Source: Chrysochromulina parva (lineage: Eukaryota > Haptophyta > Prymnesiales > Chrysochromulinaceae). From it: 55,507 bases of DNA. Below are positions 17,245 to 27,623 of this stretch, in pieces. The translations under genes were made by a program, and so were the position numbers. The stretch lies in assembly GCA_002887195.1 (NCBI GenBank), contig PJAB01000035.1, positions 1-55,507 on the forward strand, written 5' to 3'. Each line of letters opens with the position of its first letter. Position 1 is the stretch's first letter. The notes beneath the pieces are model-generated. The model was not told where the DNA came from. It was given only the letters and a program-made list of their open reading frames with translations, and did not search any database.

Positions 17245-19187
17245 ATGCTCAACCTCAAGCAGGTGCGAGGCGTGCGCGCGCGCGCGTGCGACTGGGCGCG
17301 CTGGCGTGCCTGTGGCCGTCCGTGGCCAGCTCTGTATGCACCTGCGGCTGCGCCATCGCCATCCGTTCTGCCGCTCTGGTGCTCACGCCATCACGGCCGC
17401 CGCTTCTGTGCGCGCAGCTGCTCCAGCTGGTCGTGGACCAGCCCAATCTGTCGGCATGCGACATGCGGCTGATCTCTCACATCTGGGAGGCCTTCCTGCG
17501 CTGGACCGCCAAGCAGTTCGAGAATGAGGTTGGCGTCCGCGTGCTGGGCATGGGTGAGTTCTGCTACCGCAAGGACACGATCGGCGACATGGAGTTCCTC
17601 AACCCTATGTTCATCCTCAACGAGACGTTCGCACGCTCGTTCAAGCTGCACGACCGGCGGCCGAAGGTGCACGTTGCCGACAAGGAGGCGGTCGACCTCG
17701 ACATACAGCAGATCGCGGGCATCACGACCGATCTGCTTGGCGAGGTGATCGGCAAGGAGGTGGTCGAGAATGGTCTGCGCGACCTCATCGAGTGGATCGG
17801 GAAGGCGTGCTCGGACCCGGATCAGTATGGGATCGTGCTCATCGACTTTGGCTTCGCGCGCCTCTTTTGCGAGAACCGCTCGCTCGAGTTCCAATTTGGT
17901 GCCACCGACGGCGCGCCGCCGGCGACAGCGGGCGGCAAGTCCGTCAAGTCCATGGGCGGCAGCGCCAAGCTAGGGAGCTCGCTGCCGCCGATTGGCAAGG
18001 ACGCGGACGCGATGAGCGTCGGCGGCAGCAGCATGCTCGGACGATCGCGCGTCAAGCCAGACGCGCCGCTGCAGCGGCCACACCGGCCACACAATCGCCC
18101 GAAGCACTCGATCCACCTGGTCTCCAAGAACGAGATGCTGGAGATGCATGCGCAGCAGCTGCAGATGCGCGAGGAGGTGAAGCAGCGCATGCGCGAGGAG
18201 GAGGCGTCGCAGCACCTCGAGGTGCTCCAGCGCCTGCGCTCCGAGATGGTCCTCGACTACTCGCAGCGCGAGAACCGGCGCGACCTGATGAAGGTGCTCG
18301 CGGTGCAGCAAAAGGTTCAGGAGGATGAGAAGCGTCAGCGTGACCTCGTCGACCGGGGCGTGGTTGGGCAGGAGTTTTGGCCGTTCCGCACCGAGGAGCA
18401 GGTGCAGGACGCCATAGCGGCGACCAATAAGGCGCAGAAGGCCTTCCTCGACCAGCAGCTCCACGAGAAGCACGAGAAGCTCGCCTACATGCAGCGCGAG
18501 GCTGAGAAGCGGCGCGAGCTCGAGCAGAAGCAAGCGCTGGCGGAGCTCAAGGCTCTCGAGGGTGAGAAGACCGGGCGGCGGCCGGCACCCAAGGGGGGCA
18601 AGGCCTCGGTCAAGGGGCCCACGCACGGCGTCGAGATCGCCCTCGACGACGCCTTCTCCCGATACGAGGAGTATTTGCACAAGCGCAAGGAGGGCATCGA
18701 GTCGAGCTCGTCCTTTGTGCGCGAGCAGCGCTATCTGTCCGAGCAGGCGGAGGTCCTGAAGAGCGAGGAGCAGCGCCGTCGCATGGCCGAGATGAAGGCG
18801 TACCTCGACCGGCAGGTGCGCGACAAGGCGGCGGCAAAGGCCGTTCAAAAGGATCTGCAGTTGAAAGAGCCTGCAAACCGGTACATCTCGGCGCTGCCGA
18901 TGGGCGCGGAGATCGATGAGGAGGAAGAGACGTACGTCAAGATGGCGATCAGGCACGCGCTCGACGGGCAGGTCGAGCGCAAGCATATGTCCATGGAGGA
19001 GGAGAAGGTGGCCTCGCTGCGCGCGGAGCAGCAGGTGCTCGGCTACGTGGCGCAGGAGATGCAGGAGGCACGCTATAGGGCCTTCAGCGAAAAGAAGGAG
19101 CAGGCGGCGGCACTCCGCTCGACCTGGGCGAAGCAGCAGCAGCTCAAGCTCATGGAGGCGACGCTCGACAGGGCCGAGGCCGCCTGA
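17245..19187 (+). CDS. CCDC81-like protein (HU-like domain plus coiled coils)
   Basis: Two exons, 17245-17262 (MLNLKQ) and 17418-19187, with a 155-nt GT-AG phase-0 intron (CAG|GTGCGA ... GCGCAG|CTG), give about 595 residues. The first 90 residues (LVVDQPNLSACDMRLISHIW, EAFLRWTAKQFENEVGVRVL, GMGEFCYRKDTIGD, FLNPMFILNETFARSF) match the N-terminal domain of CCDC81, a eukaryotic HU-like domain. A second block follows at about residues 95-150 (IAGITTDLLGEVIGKEVVEN, GIVLIDFGFARLF), likely the paired HU-like domain. From about residue 230 to the end it is almost entirely charged coiled coil. CCDC81 family members are centrosome and basal-body associated, so a cytoskeletal or flagellar role is inferred. 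Confidence 0.8.
17263..17417 (+). other. Intron of the CCDC81-like gene
   Basis: 155 nt, GT-AG, phase 0, between LNLKQ and LLQLVV. The donor side has a GCGCGCG tract. There is no exon duplication or TGATGACC repeat. Confidence 0.75.
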
Positions 19188-19485
19188 GCGTGCGCCGCCC
19201 CCCAGGAACCGCACGCGCGGCGGGCCACATCGCCGGGGAGAGCGGACGCACGTTGTGCCAAACACATGGATGAGTGAGTACCGTAGTGCCCGAAACGCGA
19301 ACAACTTCTGCATGCCCCTCCCCCCGTCTCGTTTGAATGTCAACAACAAGCTGATGAGCGATGTGAACTTTGTACTAGCCTACTTGCGTTGTTTTGGGCG
19401 CCCGAGCCCGGGCGGCTTCCTACCGGCTCTCCCCACCGACCACGAGAAGCCGGACGGTGTTTGAGCGTGTTGCTCTGCGGCTCTC

Positions 19486-20250
19486 ATGATGCCGAACAGC
19501 ATCTTCGCACCCTGCATGGCTCTCATGCCCCCGGAGGTGCTACGCTCGACAGAGTGGCAAGACCGAATGAAGGGCAGAGGCCCGATTGGGACGGCATTGC
19601 TCGTGAAGACACCACTTCCCACGTTTGAGACTCCTCGCAAAGCGGTCGCCGTCGTAGACGTTGCGCGCGCGTGGGCTGGCAAGCCGATGAAGATCACCAG
19701 TGTGACCAGACAGAAGGTCCGGTCCGAGTTTACGCTCGGCAGCCGGACCGAGGGCAATGTGATGTGCTATGAGAGCGTCGAGGCAGCCTGCTTTGCACCG
19801 CAGCACTACGAGTTGCCGCGCGGCAAGTTGCCGCGCGGCACAATGAGGATGCTGCTGCTGCTCGAGATCGGAACTCCGAGCAGCGGCATGGCAGGCATCA
19901 AACGCGGTCCGAATGGCCTGCTGATCTGTGACACCGTGCGTGCTGTCAGCCTCGCGCCCCTTCCGGACAGCGCTGTCGGCGCCAAGGCCATGCCACTCCC
20001 AGCCTTTTGGCTCCCAGCGGGAGGCACAGAGGATCCGCGCCTGACCTCCGTGTCTGGTTTCGTCCCTGCTGGCCCGCTGACCGCGATGCTGGATTCGGTT
20101 GCCGCTGAGCCCCCTGTAATGGCTGCGGCCGCACCCGCTGTCGCCGCCGAGGTCGTCGACTTACCGGTCGGCGCAGCGGTCGCTGCAGAGCCCGAGGTTG
20201 CCGCCGAGGTAACGCCAGACGACGAGCCAGTGTACGTGGTCGAGCCATAG
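19486..20250 (+). CDS. Unrecognised Pro/Val/Ala-rich protein
   Basis: 254 residues from the ATG at 19486 (MMPNSIFAPCMALMPPEVLR). I recognise no domain. The first 170 residues look globular. They include GPIGTALLVKTPLPTFETPR and a duplicated pentapeptide-like LPRGKLPRG, encoded by a 15-nt tandem repeat near 19813-19842. The last 60 residues are a low-complexity, acidic Ala/Val/Pro/Glu tail ending DDEPVYVVEP. It converges with the BSD/acyl-CoA-binding gene. Codon usage looks like that of its neighbours. Confidence 0.5.
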   Translation: MMPNSIFAPCMALMPPEVLRSTEWQDRMKGRGPIGTALLVKTPLPTFETPRKAVAVVDVARAWAGKPMKITSVTRQKVRSEFTLGSRTEGNVMCYESVEAACFAPQHYELPRGKLPRGTMRMLLLLEIGTPSSGMAGIKRGPNGLLICDTVRAVSLAPLPDSAVGAKAMPLPAFWLPAGGTEDPRLTSVSGFVPAGPLTAMLDSVAAEPPVMAAAAPAVAAEVVDLPVGAAVAAEPEVAAEVTPDDEPVYVVEP

Positions 20251-20984
20251 CGCGAGTGCCGAGCCCGCACTGGCAGGGATTGCCACAGGAGCGCAACCGT
20301 GGCGACGTGTGCACACGGACCTCGCGCCGGTCGCGGCGCCCACCTTGTGTGCGGTGATTCTCGCGGCCCGTCGCAGCTGCATGTGTCGAGGACTCGTGTA
20401 TTGAGCGCGCGGGCCACTGGCGCATGAGATATCAGGGGAAATGTCATCGAGTATGGTTGGTCATGTTTTCAAGCCTCACTAGTCACTGTGGTTAACACTT
20501 GTGGTCTGATGACGCACAGTCGGACAACAGCGGAACCCGCCCGGCGGACCGGCGCGTGCTGGCGTGGCCGTTCCGACTTCCGTCGAACCGTCAAAGCCCG
20601 TACAGCGTGTTGGCACACTGGCCGACTGCCCCTGGGTTTCCTAATTTTCGAATTTCCGCACGTGTCGCGCAAGACGCGACTCTGGCAGATGCGAGTCTCG
20701 AAGGCGAGTCGCAGCCAACTCAGTCTGCCAGTCAAAGCTCTGTGAATCAGCGGCCTGTTCGCTCTGAAGCGATCACCCGTACACCGCCGTGCCCGTGCGC
20801 CTTTGCGCTCGTTTTGCGCTGTCCTCGGTCCCGGGGTCTGGTCCAGATGCCTGCGCCTGCAGCATTAGCACAGCAAACGGGCCACCGCGAGCGTTTGTAC
20901 AGGCCAGTAACGGGCCAGAGAGCTCATCCAGAGGGCCGAGTCGGGAGCTGCGGCGGCTGTTGCTGCCCGCGCTGCTACCGGTCG
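20251..20984. other. Intergenic between converging genes
   Basis: About 730 bp. A long plus-strand frame runs through here and across the antisense of the next gene, but it has no domain and is taken as spurious. No repeats or RNA-like signals were noticed. Confidence 0.45.
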
Positions 20985-21983
20985 CTACCTCGTCGCTGGC
21001 ACCCTATTGAGCCGCTGGATGGCGATCGCCATCAGGTCGCATTCGTCCCGCAGTATATGGAGCTGCGCGTCCGGAAGCCGCTCGAGCGCCGTCCTGAGCG
21101 TGCGCATGCCGCCGACAGTGGCCGCGACGTCGAGCTTCCCACCGCCGTTTGTCGACCGTGCGCCGTTGGGGATCGGTGTGACCATCGGTGTTGGGATGGC
21201 TGGCATGGCTGGCTGCAGCCCCGGCCACTCCAGCCAACGGTCGTCAAAGACCTCAATAGCCTGCACGTACAGGTGCATCGCCTCCGCCTTGCTCATCGAG
21301 CCGAGCTTACTCCAGGCCTCGTACCTGGCTTTGTCCTCTGTCGTGTCCCACATGCCAGGCCGCGGCTTGTTGCACTCGCCGATCTTCGCCTGCTGCTCGA
21401 GCGCCTCAAGGAGGATGCGGTCCGCGTCGGAGAGATTGGGAAGCGGCGGGCCCTCGGAGTAATACTTGAGCGCCATGTGGAACTTCTCCGGGTAGCTCAC
21501 CGTCTTCGTCATCGGCCACGGGCTCGCGGGCACCGCCGGCACGATCTCATCCTCCGGCTCGGCGACGCCGTTAGCCGTGGCGGGCCCGCTCGCCGCCGAG
21601 CCAGCGGACACACCCGCACTGCCGCCACTATCGCTGGCGCCTCGGTCGTCGTCGCCGCCGCCGAGCTCGTATCGCCGCTTGACGGCGAAGACGTGCGAAA
21701 AGTAGTTGTACCAGAACTCCTCCTCGGAGATGCGTTTTGGTACGAGCTTAGGGAGCAGGACGAAGAGCCGCCGATCGCCCGAGTAGGCCGCCTCAGCGAA
21801 CGGACGATGTTCGACCCAGTCGAAGGAAAACTCAGGGTCCTGGTGCAGCGGGTGCGGCGAGATCAGGTTGGCGGCGGCGGTGCTGAGCTTGAGGATCGCC
21901 TCGCGGAACTCGACCTCGTTGGCCTTCTCCACTTCAGTGGACGGCACCCATGGAGGCAGGTGGATAGTCTGTGTCTGACCCAT
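20985..21983 (-). CDS. BSD-domain / acyl-CoA-binding-domain fusion protein
   Basis: 332 residues from the ATG at 21983. It begins MGQTQTIHLPPW; Gly2 fits N-myristoylation. Residues about 25-104 contain a BSD-type region ending in its signature LVPKRISEEEFWYNYFSHVF with the Phe-Trp pair. After a Gly/Ser/Ala linker, residues about 165-252 form an acyl-CoA-binding domain: KFHMALKYYSEGPPLPNLSD, LLEALEQQAKIGECNKPRPG, MWDTTEDKARYEAWSKLG and SMSKAEAMHLYVQAIEVFDD. The canonical (Y/F)KQAT-G-C(N)xPRP and KWxAWxxLxGMSxxEAM patterns are largely kept. ACB domains bind long-chain acyl-CoA. A C-terminal helix (about 295-328) is conserved-looking. The linkage BSD plus ACB is unusual. The gene is divergent from kinesin (194 bp). 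Confidence 0.85.
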   Translation of the reverse strand: MGQTQTIHLPPWVPSTEVEKANEVEFREAILKLSTAAANLISPHPLHQDPEFSFDWVEHRPFAEAAYSGDRRLFVLLPKLVPKRISEEEFWYNYFSHVFAVKRRYELGGGDDDRGASDSGGSAGVSAGSAASGPATANGVAEPEDEIVPAVPASPWPMTKTVSYPEKFHMALKYYSEGPPLPNLSDADRILLEALEQQAKIGECNKPRPGMWDTTEDKARYEAWSKLGSMSKAEAMHLYVQAIEVFDDRWLEWPGLQPAMPAIPTPMVTPIPNGARSTNGGGKLDVAATVGGMRTLRTALERLPDAQLHILRDECDLMAIAIQRLNRVPATR

Positions 21984-22177
21984 GGCGTCTCGGGCTCTCT
22001 CGTGGCGCGCAGACAGTTCTGCGTTGCGGCCTTTGTCGTCTTCTTCGCGTCGGCAATCTGTCAATCAAGTGCGTGTAGACGCCGTGATGGGCGCAGCTTC
22101 ATTGCAGGGTTGCGACTCGACGAAACGAGTTGGTGGCACTTGCGTGTGAATTTGCCGCCGGAGACGACGAAATCGGC

Positions 22178-23807
22178 ATGGCGGCAAACGATACTAGTAA
22201 ACCAACATCGGCCATTCGGTGCTGTGTGCGCCTGCGCCCGGACGCGGACTCCTCAGCCTTTGACGTCGATGGCTGTCGGCTCACAGTGCAGCGCGAGGTG
22301 CTCGCGCGCGCGGGCCGCGCCGACTGGCTCGCTGATTTGCAATTCACCTTCGCAGATGTCTTTGGCGCAGAAACGAGCACTGCGGAGGTGTACGAGCGCG
22401 CGGTAGCGGACGTGCTTCCGGGCGTCTTGCTGAGCGGTACGCACTGTACGCTCATGGCATATGGCCAGACCTCGAGTGGCAAGACGCACACAATGCTCGG
22501 CGATGCCGCGGCGACCACTGGGCCGACTTCGGAGCCGGGCTTGATCACGCTCGCCATTCAGGACGTGCTGCGCCAGGTGGGCGGCGATGCGCGCGGCGCG
22601 CGGCGCTACCGGCTGCGGCTCAGCTGCCTCGAGGTGTACAACGAGCAGTGCAACGACCTGCTCGCGCCCGAACGATCCAACCTCAAGTTGTTTGAGAAGG
22701 CGGGCGGCGTGCTCGTACAAGGTCTCTCCGAGTACGAGTTCGGGATGGGCGCCCTTGAGGAGGACTTGGACGCGCTCGCCGTACTGCTGCGCGCCGCCGA
22801 GCGCCAACGCCACGTGGGCGCCACCAGCGCCAACGATCGCAGCTCGCGCTCGCACCTCGTCTGTTGCCTCACGGTGGACAGCTGGGAGGGCGGCGGCGGC
22901 GATGAGAGCGCGGCGTGCGCGCGCCAGAGCACCCTGCAGCTTGTGGACCTGGCCGGCTCGGAACGGCGCCAGACTAGTTCGGGGGGTGATGCCAGCCAGG
23001 TCGTCGAGGGAGCGACGATCAACAAGAGCCTGCTCGCCCTCTCGACGATCATCCATCGGCTCTCGGATCTGGCGAGATCTGAGCTCGGGGTGGCGAGATC
23101 TGAGCTCGGGATGGCGGGCTCCTTGCTGCCGCTCGCGCACCTGCCCTTTCGTGACTCCAAACTGACGCGGCTGCTCCAGCCATGCTTGGGAGGTCCGGCG
23201 CAGGCGCTCATTGTGGCCACGGTGCGGCCGGCAGCCGCGTGCCTCGATGAGTCACTCGCGACCCTCCGGTTCGGTGTGCGTGCACAGCGTGTGCAGAATG
23301 CGCCGTCGAACAGCCCCGAGGCGCCGCAGGTGAGCGTGCAGCTCCTCAACCGGCTCTCAGCTGAGATTACCTCCCTGCGTCAGCAGCTCATGTTGGCCGA
23401 ACGGAATGGCGGCGGTGGGAGCGTTCCGCCTTCGCCCGCCCGCTCGCACAGTCGTTCTATCCCGCCTTCGCCGCGCTCCGGACGTAACGACACCGGACGC
23501 TCCGGACGCACCTCGCCGGCGGTCACGTCGGTCGCGGCCGGCAGCGGCAGCGGCGCTCAACTCGGCGCTCAACTTCCGCCGCCGCCGCCTCACGCGCGCC
23601 CGTCGCCGGCGACGTTTGCCGCACACGAAGCGCCTTCCCCCGCCGGGCGGCATCCGTTCGGCCGATCCGGCCTCAGCGCCGCCTCGAGCTCCCTCCTTGC
23701 CTCCCTCGGCGTGCCAGGCGCCGTCGTGGGCATGATCGGAGACCCCACCGAGTTCCACAGCGGCGTCCTCCCGAATGCTGGCGGCTTTGAGAACGGCCGT
23801 AGCGGCT

Positions 23808-23841
<34 letters not shown>

Positions 23842-24649
23842 CAATGCTCGCGGCAGCGCTGCCGACACAGCGCTCGAAGCGGCCGCCCGTGATGAAGAGG
23901 GCTGGCGCGTTGCCCTGGCAGCTGTGGGAGTGGAGCCACAGCTCGCCCGGGGCGGCGCCGCGCTCATGTATCTGCACGCGCTCGAGAGGGCAGCCTCGCT
24001 CAGGTGTGCAGCCCAGTCACAGGCACACGAGCTGCGCCGGGCCGTGCGCATTCATAACGGCGCTCAGAACGGCGCCCAGAACGGCGCTCATAACGGCGCC
24101 CAGAACGGCGCTCAGAACGGCGCTCAGAACGGCGCGTCGAAGAGCGCCAAGGTGGGCACCGGCTCGCCCTCGCGCCGGCGCGCTGGCGATGGCGCCGCTC
24201 CTAACAACGGCCTTGCACGGCTGCCACTCGCGCCGCAGGGCTCGTCAACGCCCAACACGGCGCGATCGCCGGCGGCCGCCGAGGAGGCGGCCGAGGCGGC
24301 CGACGCGGCGCTCATTGCGGCGCTTGAGGAGCAACTCGTCAGTCTCCTCGAAGGCACTGGTGACTGCGTGCGCGAGCTCATCGGCGTGCTCGGGAGGGCG
24401 CACAGGGCGTCGCGCCCGGGCGCTCAGGACGGCGCCACGCAGGCGGCGGTCGTGGCAATGCGTGCGCGCGCGGCGGCGCTCGATGGCGAGATGCTGCCCC
24501 GCCCGCGCTCTGGCGTGGCCGAGGCCCCCATGCTTCTCGATGAGCGCGTGCGAATGCTCCGACGCTCGCGCGAGGAGCTCTGTGGCCAACACGACATGCT
24601 CTGCCATCTGCTGCAAGCACGCAGCCGGCGTGTCAGGGAGTGGGAGTGA
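22178..24649 (+). CDS. Kinesin, N-terminal motor (kinesin-7/CENP-E-like)
   Basis: 823 residues from the ATG at 22178. The motor begins at about residue 10 (AIRCCVRLRPD). P-loop GQTSSGKTHTM is at residues 96-106, switch I NDRSSRSHL near 225, switch II LVDLAGSERR near 265, and the HLPFRDSKLTRLLQPCLGG helix follows. AYGQTSSGKT is typical of kinesin-7. Between switch II and the RDSKLT helix there is an insert with a 21-nt duplication (ARSELGV / ARSELGM). The neck leads to VSVQLLNRLSAEITSLRQQL. The tail is low complexity, with poly-Gly and an AQNG repeat (24058-24132), then a C-terminal helix. Microtubule plus-end motor activity is expected; cargo or kinetochore role is not evident. Confidence 0.9.
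24058..24132 (+). repeat. 12-bp tandem repeat in kinesin tail (AQNG)n
   Basis: Six or so near-identical 12-nt units of the type GGCGCTCAGAAC encode Asn-Gly-Ala-Gln repeats. Third-position differences (GCT/GCC) show some divergence between units. It is a coding minisatellite and likely length-polymorphic. Confidence 0.85.
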
Positions 24650-24736
24650 AAGTTCTGCCATAAGTGTGTGTTTCCGAGATCCCATTGGGAGCGGCCGCGT
24701 ATTCACAGCCCGTTCGACCGTGAATCTGAGGATTCC

Positions 24737-26005
24737 ATGCCAGCACTTAGGCCACTGGCCCGCATCCTCGTCCTGCTGGCGCCGGCTCATTTACCGGCCC
24801 GCAAGGACTCGAAACCTGCGCCCGCCGATGCCGATGTCGGCACTTTACTTTCTTCGGCCCACCACGCGCTCAAAAAGGGCTTCCACCAGAAGGCGTTCGA
24901 TCACTACAGGACCGTGCACCGCTCGCTCAGCTCAGAGGCTTACGAGCATGCGGAGCTGCAGGAGGGCCTTTGCGTCTGCGCTGCCCGTCTGCGCAAGGAA
25001 AAGGTGGCCATCTCGGCGTGTGGCAACGCATCCGCGCTTCGCGAACGCTCGTCCTCGCCGTCGCCGCCGCCGCTGCCGCTCCTGATGGCGAAGGGCGAGG
25101 CGCAGCTGTTTGCCAGCGAGCCGCTGGCCGCACGCTCCACGTTTCGAGCAGCCCTGCGCGCGGCGGAGGCCGGCGAGGCGTTTCGCCTCGAGAAGGAGGC
25201 CCGCGACGCTGTTCGGCGAGCCGAGGGCCGGCTCTTCGTCTCGTTCAGTCGGCAGCGCGGCGCGATCGTGCACGGTACTGCACTACGGACCTCGAGCTTC
25301 TCATCGCTGACGGACGCGCTGCAGGCGTGCGCCGCGGAGCGATGGTGCAAGGCGCTCAGCGTCAACCTGCTCACCGCGAGCAAGGCCAACGCCAAGGTGG
25401 TACGCGCCACGCTCTACAACTCCACGATCGTCAGCTCGGATGCTCAGCAGCCTCCGTCGGCGCGCACGATGTCGTACGTGCGCGACGTGCCCGAGCACGG
25501 GTACGCGAGCTTCCCCGCGAGCACGCTGGACCTCAAACTCTACCCGCGCGCCACGCCCGTCGGCGCCACCTCCGGCGAGCTTCTTACAGTCGCGCGTGCG
25601 ATGCTGCTCTGCGATGCCAATGCGGACAAGGGTGGCGCCAACGCGTGTGCCGGCTTCGTCGTGCAAGACGAGGCGGAGGAAGTCGAGCCAGGCGTGGCAT
25701 ACCGCATCGAGTTCCGAATGCGCAAGGGCGCGGCCAGCCTCGGCACGTCAACCGAGCCTCCCTCGGCGGCCGTGCGCGCAGCGACCGGTAAGGTCGCCTT
25801 TGCGCGAGAGAAGCCCGCGGAGCTCAAGCAACCCGAGCCGCCCCAGCATACACACATACCCAGGCAGCCGCCGCCCGGAGGGCGCGGCGGCGGCGGCGGC
25901 GGCGGCGGCAACCCGTTCGGTGGCGGCGGCGGCCCGTTTGGCGGCGGCCCGTTTGGCGGCGGTGGCTTTGGCGGCTTTGGCGGCGGTGGTTTCAACTTCG
26001 GCGGC

Positions 26006-26047
<42 letters not shown>

Positions 26048-26335
26048 CGCGGGCCACCCGCGAAGCCGTCTCGAGACTACTATGCGATCCTCAAGGTGCC
26101 CAAGGACGCCTCTGCCCGCGCGATTAAGAAGGCATATCACTCTCGGGCCAGGGAGTGGCACCCTGACAAGAACCCGGTCGAGGCGGGTGCAGAGCGCGCC
26201 AAGAAGGCAGATCGCAACTTCAAGCTCATCGCCCGGGCTTACGAGGTGCTCTCTGATCGGGCGACGCGCGAGGCGTACGATCGAGGCGAGAATGTAGACG
26301 ATCCGAAATGGCGTGCATCGGGGCCCTTCGCATAA
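24737..26335 (+). CDS. Secretory-pathway J-domain (Hsp40) protein with TPR-like N-terminus and Gly-rich linker
   Basis: 532 residues from the ATG at 24737; the longer frame begins with GTG. The N-terminus MPALRPLARILVLLAPAHLP is a signal peptide. Residues about 30-110 are TPR-like helices (LLSSAHHALKKGFHQKAFDH, ELQEGLCVCAARLRKEKVAI). A middle domain contains paired Cys (ACAAERWCKAL, LLCDANADKGGANACAGF). It is followed by a very Gly-rich linker (FGGGGG-type, about 370-445) and a C-terminal J-domain: DYYAILKVPKDASARAIKKA, YHSRAREWHPDKNP with the HPD motif intact, and AYEVLSDRATREAYDRGE. TPR, G/F-rich linker and J resemble ER co-chaperones such as DNAJC3, though the linker precedes the J-domain. 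An ER lumenal Hsp70 co-chaperone is inferred; no KDEL is seen. Confidence 0.8.
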
Positions 26336-26909
26336 GCGAGCTATGCCCGAGATATGCCCGAGACCCTTAGCACAAGCCGGGTGACGACCGACCGAGAATA
26401 TGCCCGAGATGCGCCCGAGATGCGCCCCGAGAACGGCCCGAGACTGCTCCGTACGGCGATCCCAGCACAGGCCACGGAGATACGCCCGAGGTACGCCCGA
26501 GATACGCCCCGAGAGCGGCCCGAGACTGCTCCGTACCGGCTACCCGCGGCGGCGCGGCGGGACCGCGCCGCGCCGAGACGCGGGGGGGGGGCGGCGCGCC
26601 GGCGGCGGACCCCGGGCGCGGACCCGACGCCGCCGTGCGCCGGCGGCGGGGCGCGGCGGCCCCGCCGGTTCGTCGATAAAACGCAAAAAGCAAAAGGCCG
26701 CATTTTCTCACCACAAAACACGTCACACGGCAACGTGAAGGTTCACACGCCTGAGTCTGTTCCTAGTGACACCTTCAGTGACACCTTCTCCCGCGCCTGG
26801 ATGCTGGGGCCGAAAACTCAAAACACTACTATTCGACGAAACAGCGAACGTGGCTTGCCAACGTCCCTCACGTCGATTTGAGGCCATGCAGACACGGTAT
26901 TAGCGCCAT
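26336..26909. other. Intergenic with degenerate tandem repeats, between converging genes
   Basis: About 570 bp. The first half is a duplicated array of CCCGAGATRCGCC-like words: about 26399-26458 and 26477-26541 share a core that includes CGGCCCGAGACTGCTCCGTA. Then comes a G-run with GCGGGGGGGGGCGG near 26581 and a GC-rich stretch. The plus-strand frame across it is repeat-derived and not considered a gene. Confidence 0.6.
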
Positions 26910-27356
26910 TCAATTCTTGCTCGGCACGCACTTGAAGAGCCCTTCGCGCACGCAGCCCGGCTGGCAGTCTTTCAAGAAGCCCGGATTGCAAGCAACCCCC
27001 TTGATGCTGACGGCTGGCGGCGGCACCCCTTTGTGATACTCGGCGATGGTCCGCGCAATGCTACCGAATGAGCAAATGAAGAAGAAGATATACGCGAGGA
27101 TGAGGAATGTGCTCTTGAACAAGCGATTGACGGACCCCTTGGGCGTCTTGTTCCACTCCTTGTCGTGCTCCGTCCGGCCAAAGACGTAGGCCATTGCGTG
27201 CGGGCTCGAGTCGCGGACGATGGGCGGGCCATACAGCCAGTAGTCGAGCCACTTAGGAATGCCCTTGTTCTTGGGGGCGTAGCCGCGCAACGAACTCGGT
27301 GAATACACCGCCTGAAGGTATCCGGGCTGCCGCTGCGCAAACGGGACGTCGGCCAT
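26910..27356 (-). CDS. Small single-pass membrane protein, unrecognised
   Basis: 148 residues from the ATG at 27356 (MADVPFAQRQPGYLQAVYSP). The N-terminal 80 residues are soluble, with aromatic motifs (GIPKWLDYWLYGPPIVRD). A single hydrophobic helix lies at about residues 86-107 (STFLILAYIFFFICSFGSIA). The C-terminal segment has four regularly spaced cysteines (GVACNPGFLKDCQPGCVREG and FKCVPSKN), suggesting a disulfide-bonded lumenal or extracellular end. It looks like a genuine conserved small protein, but I do not know the family. It is divergent from the TPR/EF-hand gene (267 bp). Confidence 0.7.
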   Translation of the reverse strand: MADVPFAQRQPGYLQAVYSPSSLRGYAPKNKGIPKWLDYWLYGPPIVRDSSPHAMAYVFGRTEHDKEWNKTPKGSVNRLFKSTFLILAYIFFFICSFGSIARTIAEYHKGVPPPAVSIKGVACNPGFLKDCQPGCVREGLFKCVPSKN

Positions 27357-27623
27357 CTGCAAAAAGCAATCTCGCCGAAGGTCGACCCCGGGATTCCTCT
27401 CAGGGGGGGGTCAAAAGCAAGCTCGTTCCCGCCGAGTGTGAAGAAAAGCTCTCAATCAGTTTCGTCGCTCGCTTTTTTTGCGTACGGCCGCGGCCCTCCG
27501 TGTGCGACGAGTGCCCGCTCCGCGAAACGCTGTTGCGGGCGCCGCGTGGGAGTTCTGAGCGTTCACCCAGCAGAATCCAGTCCAAATCTGCGACGAGTGC
27601 CATTCCAACCGTGCTTTTCACGA

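Noticed and set aside
17970..19349. A 459-codon minus-strand frame rich in Leu and His
   Set aside because: It is the antisense of the CCDC81 coiled-coil exon; Leu-rich composition is what Glu/Lys codons give on the reverse strand.
20499..22406. A 635-codon plus-strand frame
   Set aside because: It lies antisense to the BSD/acyl-CoA-binding gene, has no domain and an Arg/Ala/Pro-skewed composition typical of a GC-rich shadow.
26354..26881. 175-codon frame in the repeat region
   Set aside because: The frame simply translates the CCCGAGATRCGCC repeats; no conserved feature.
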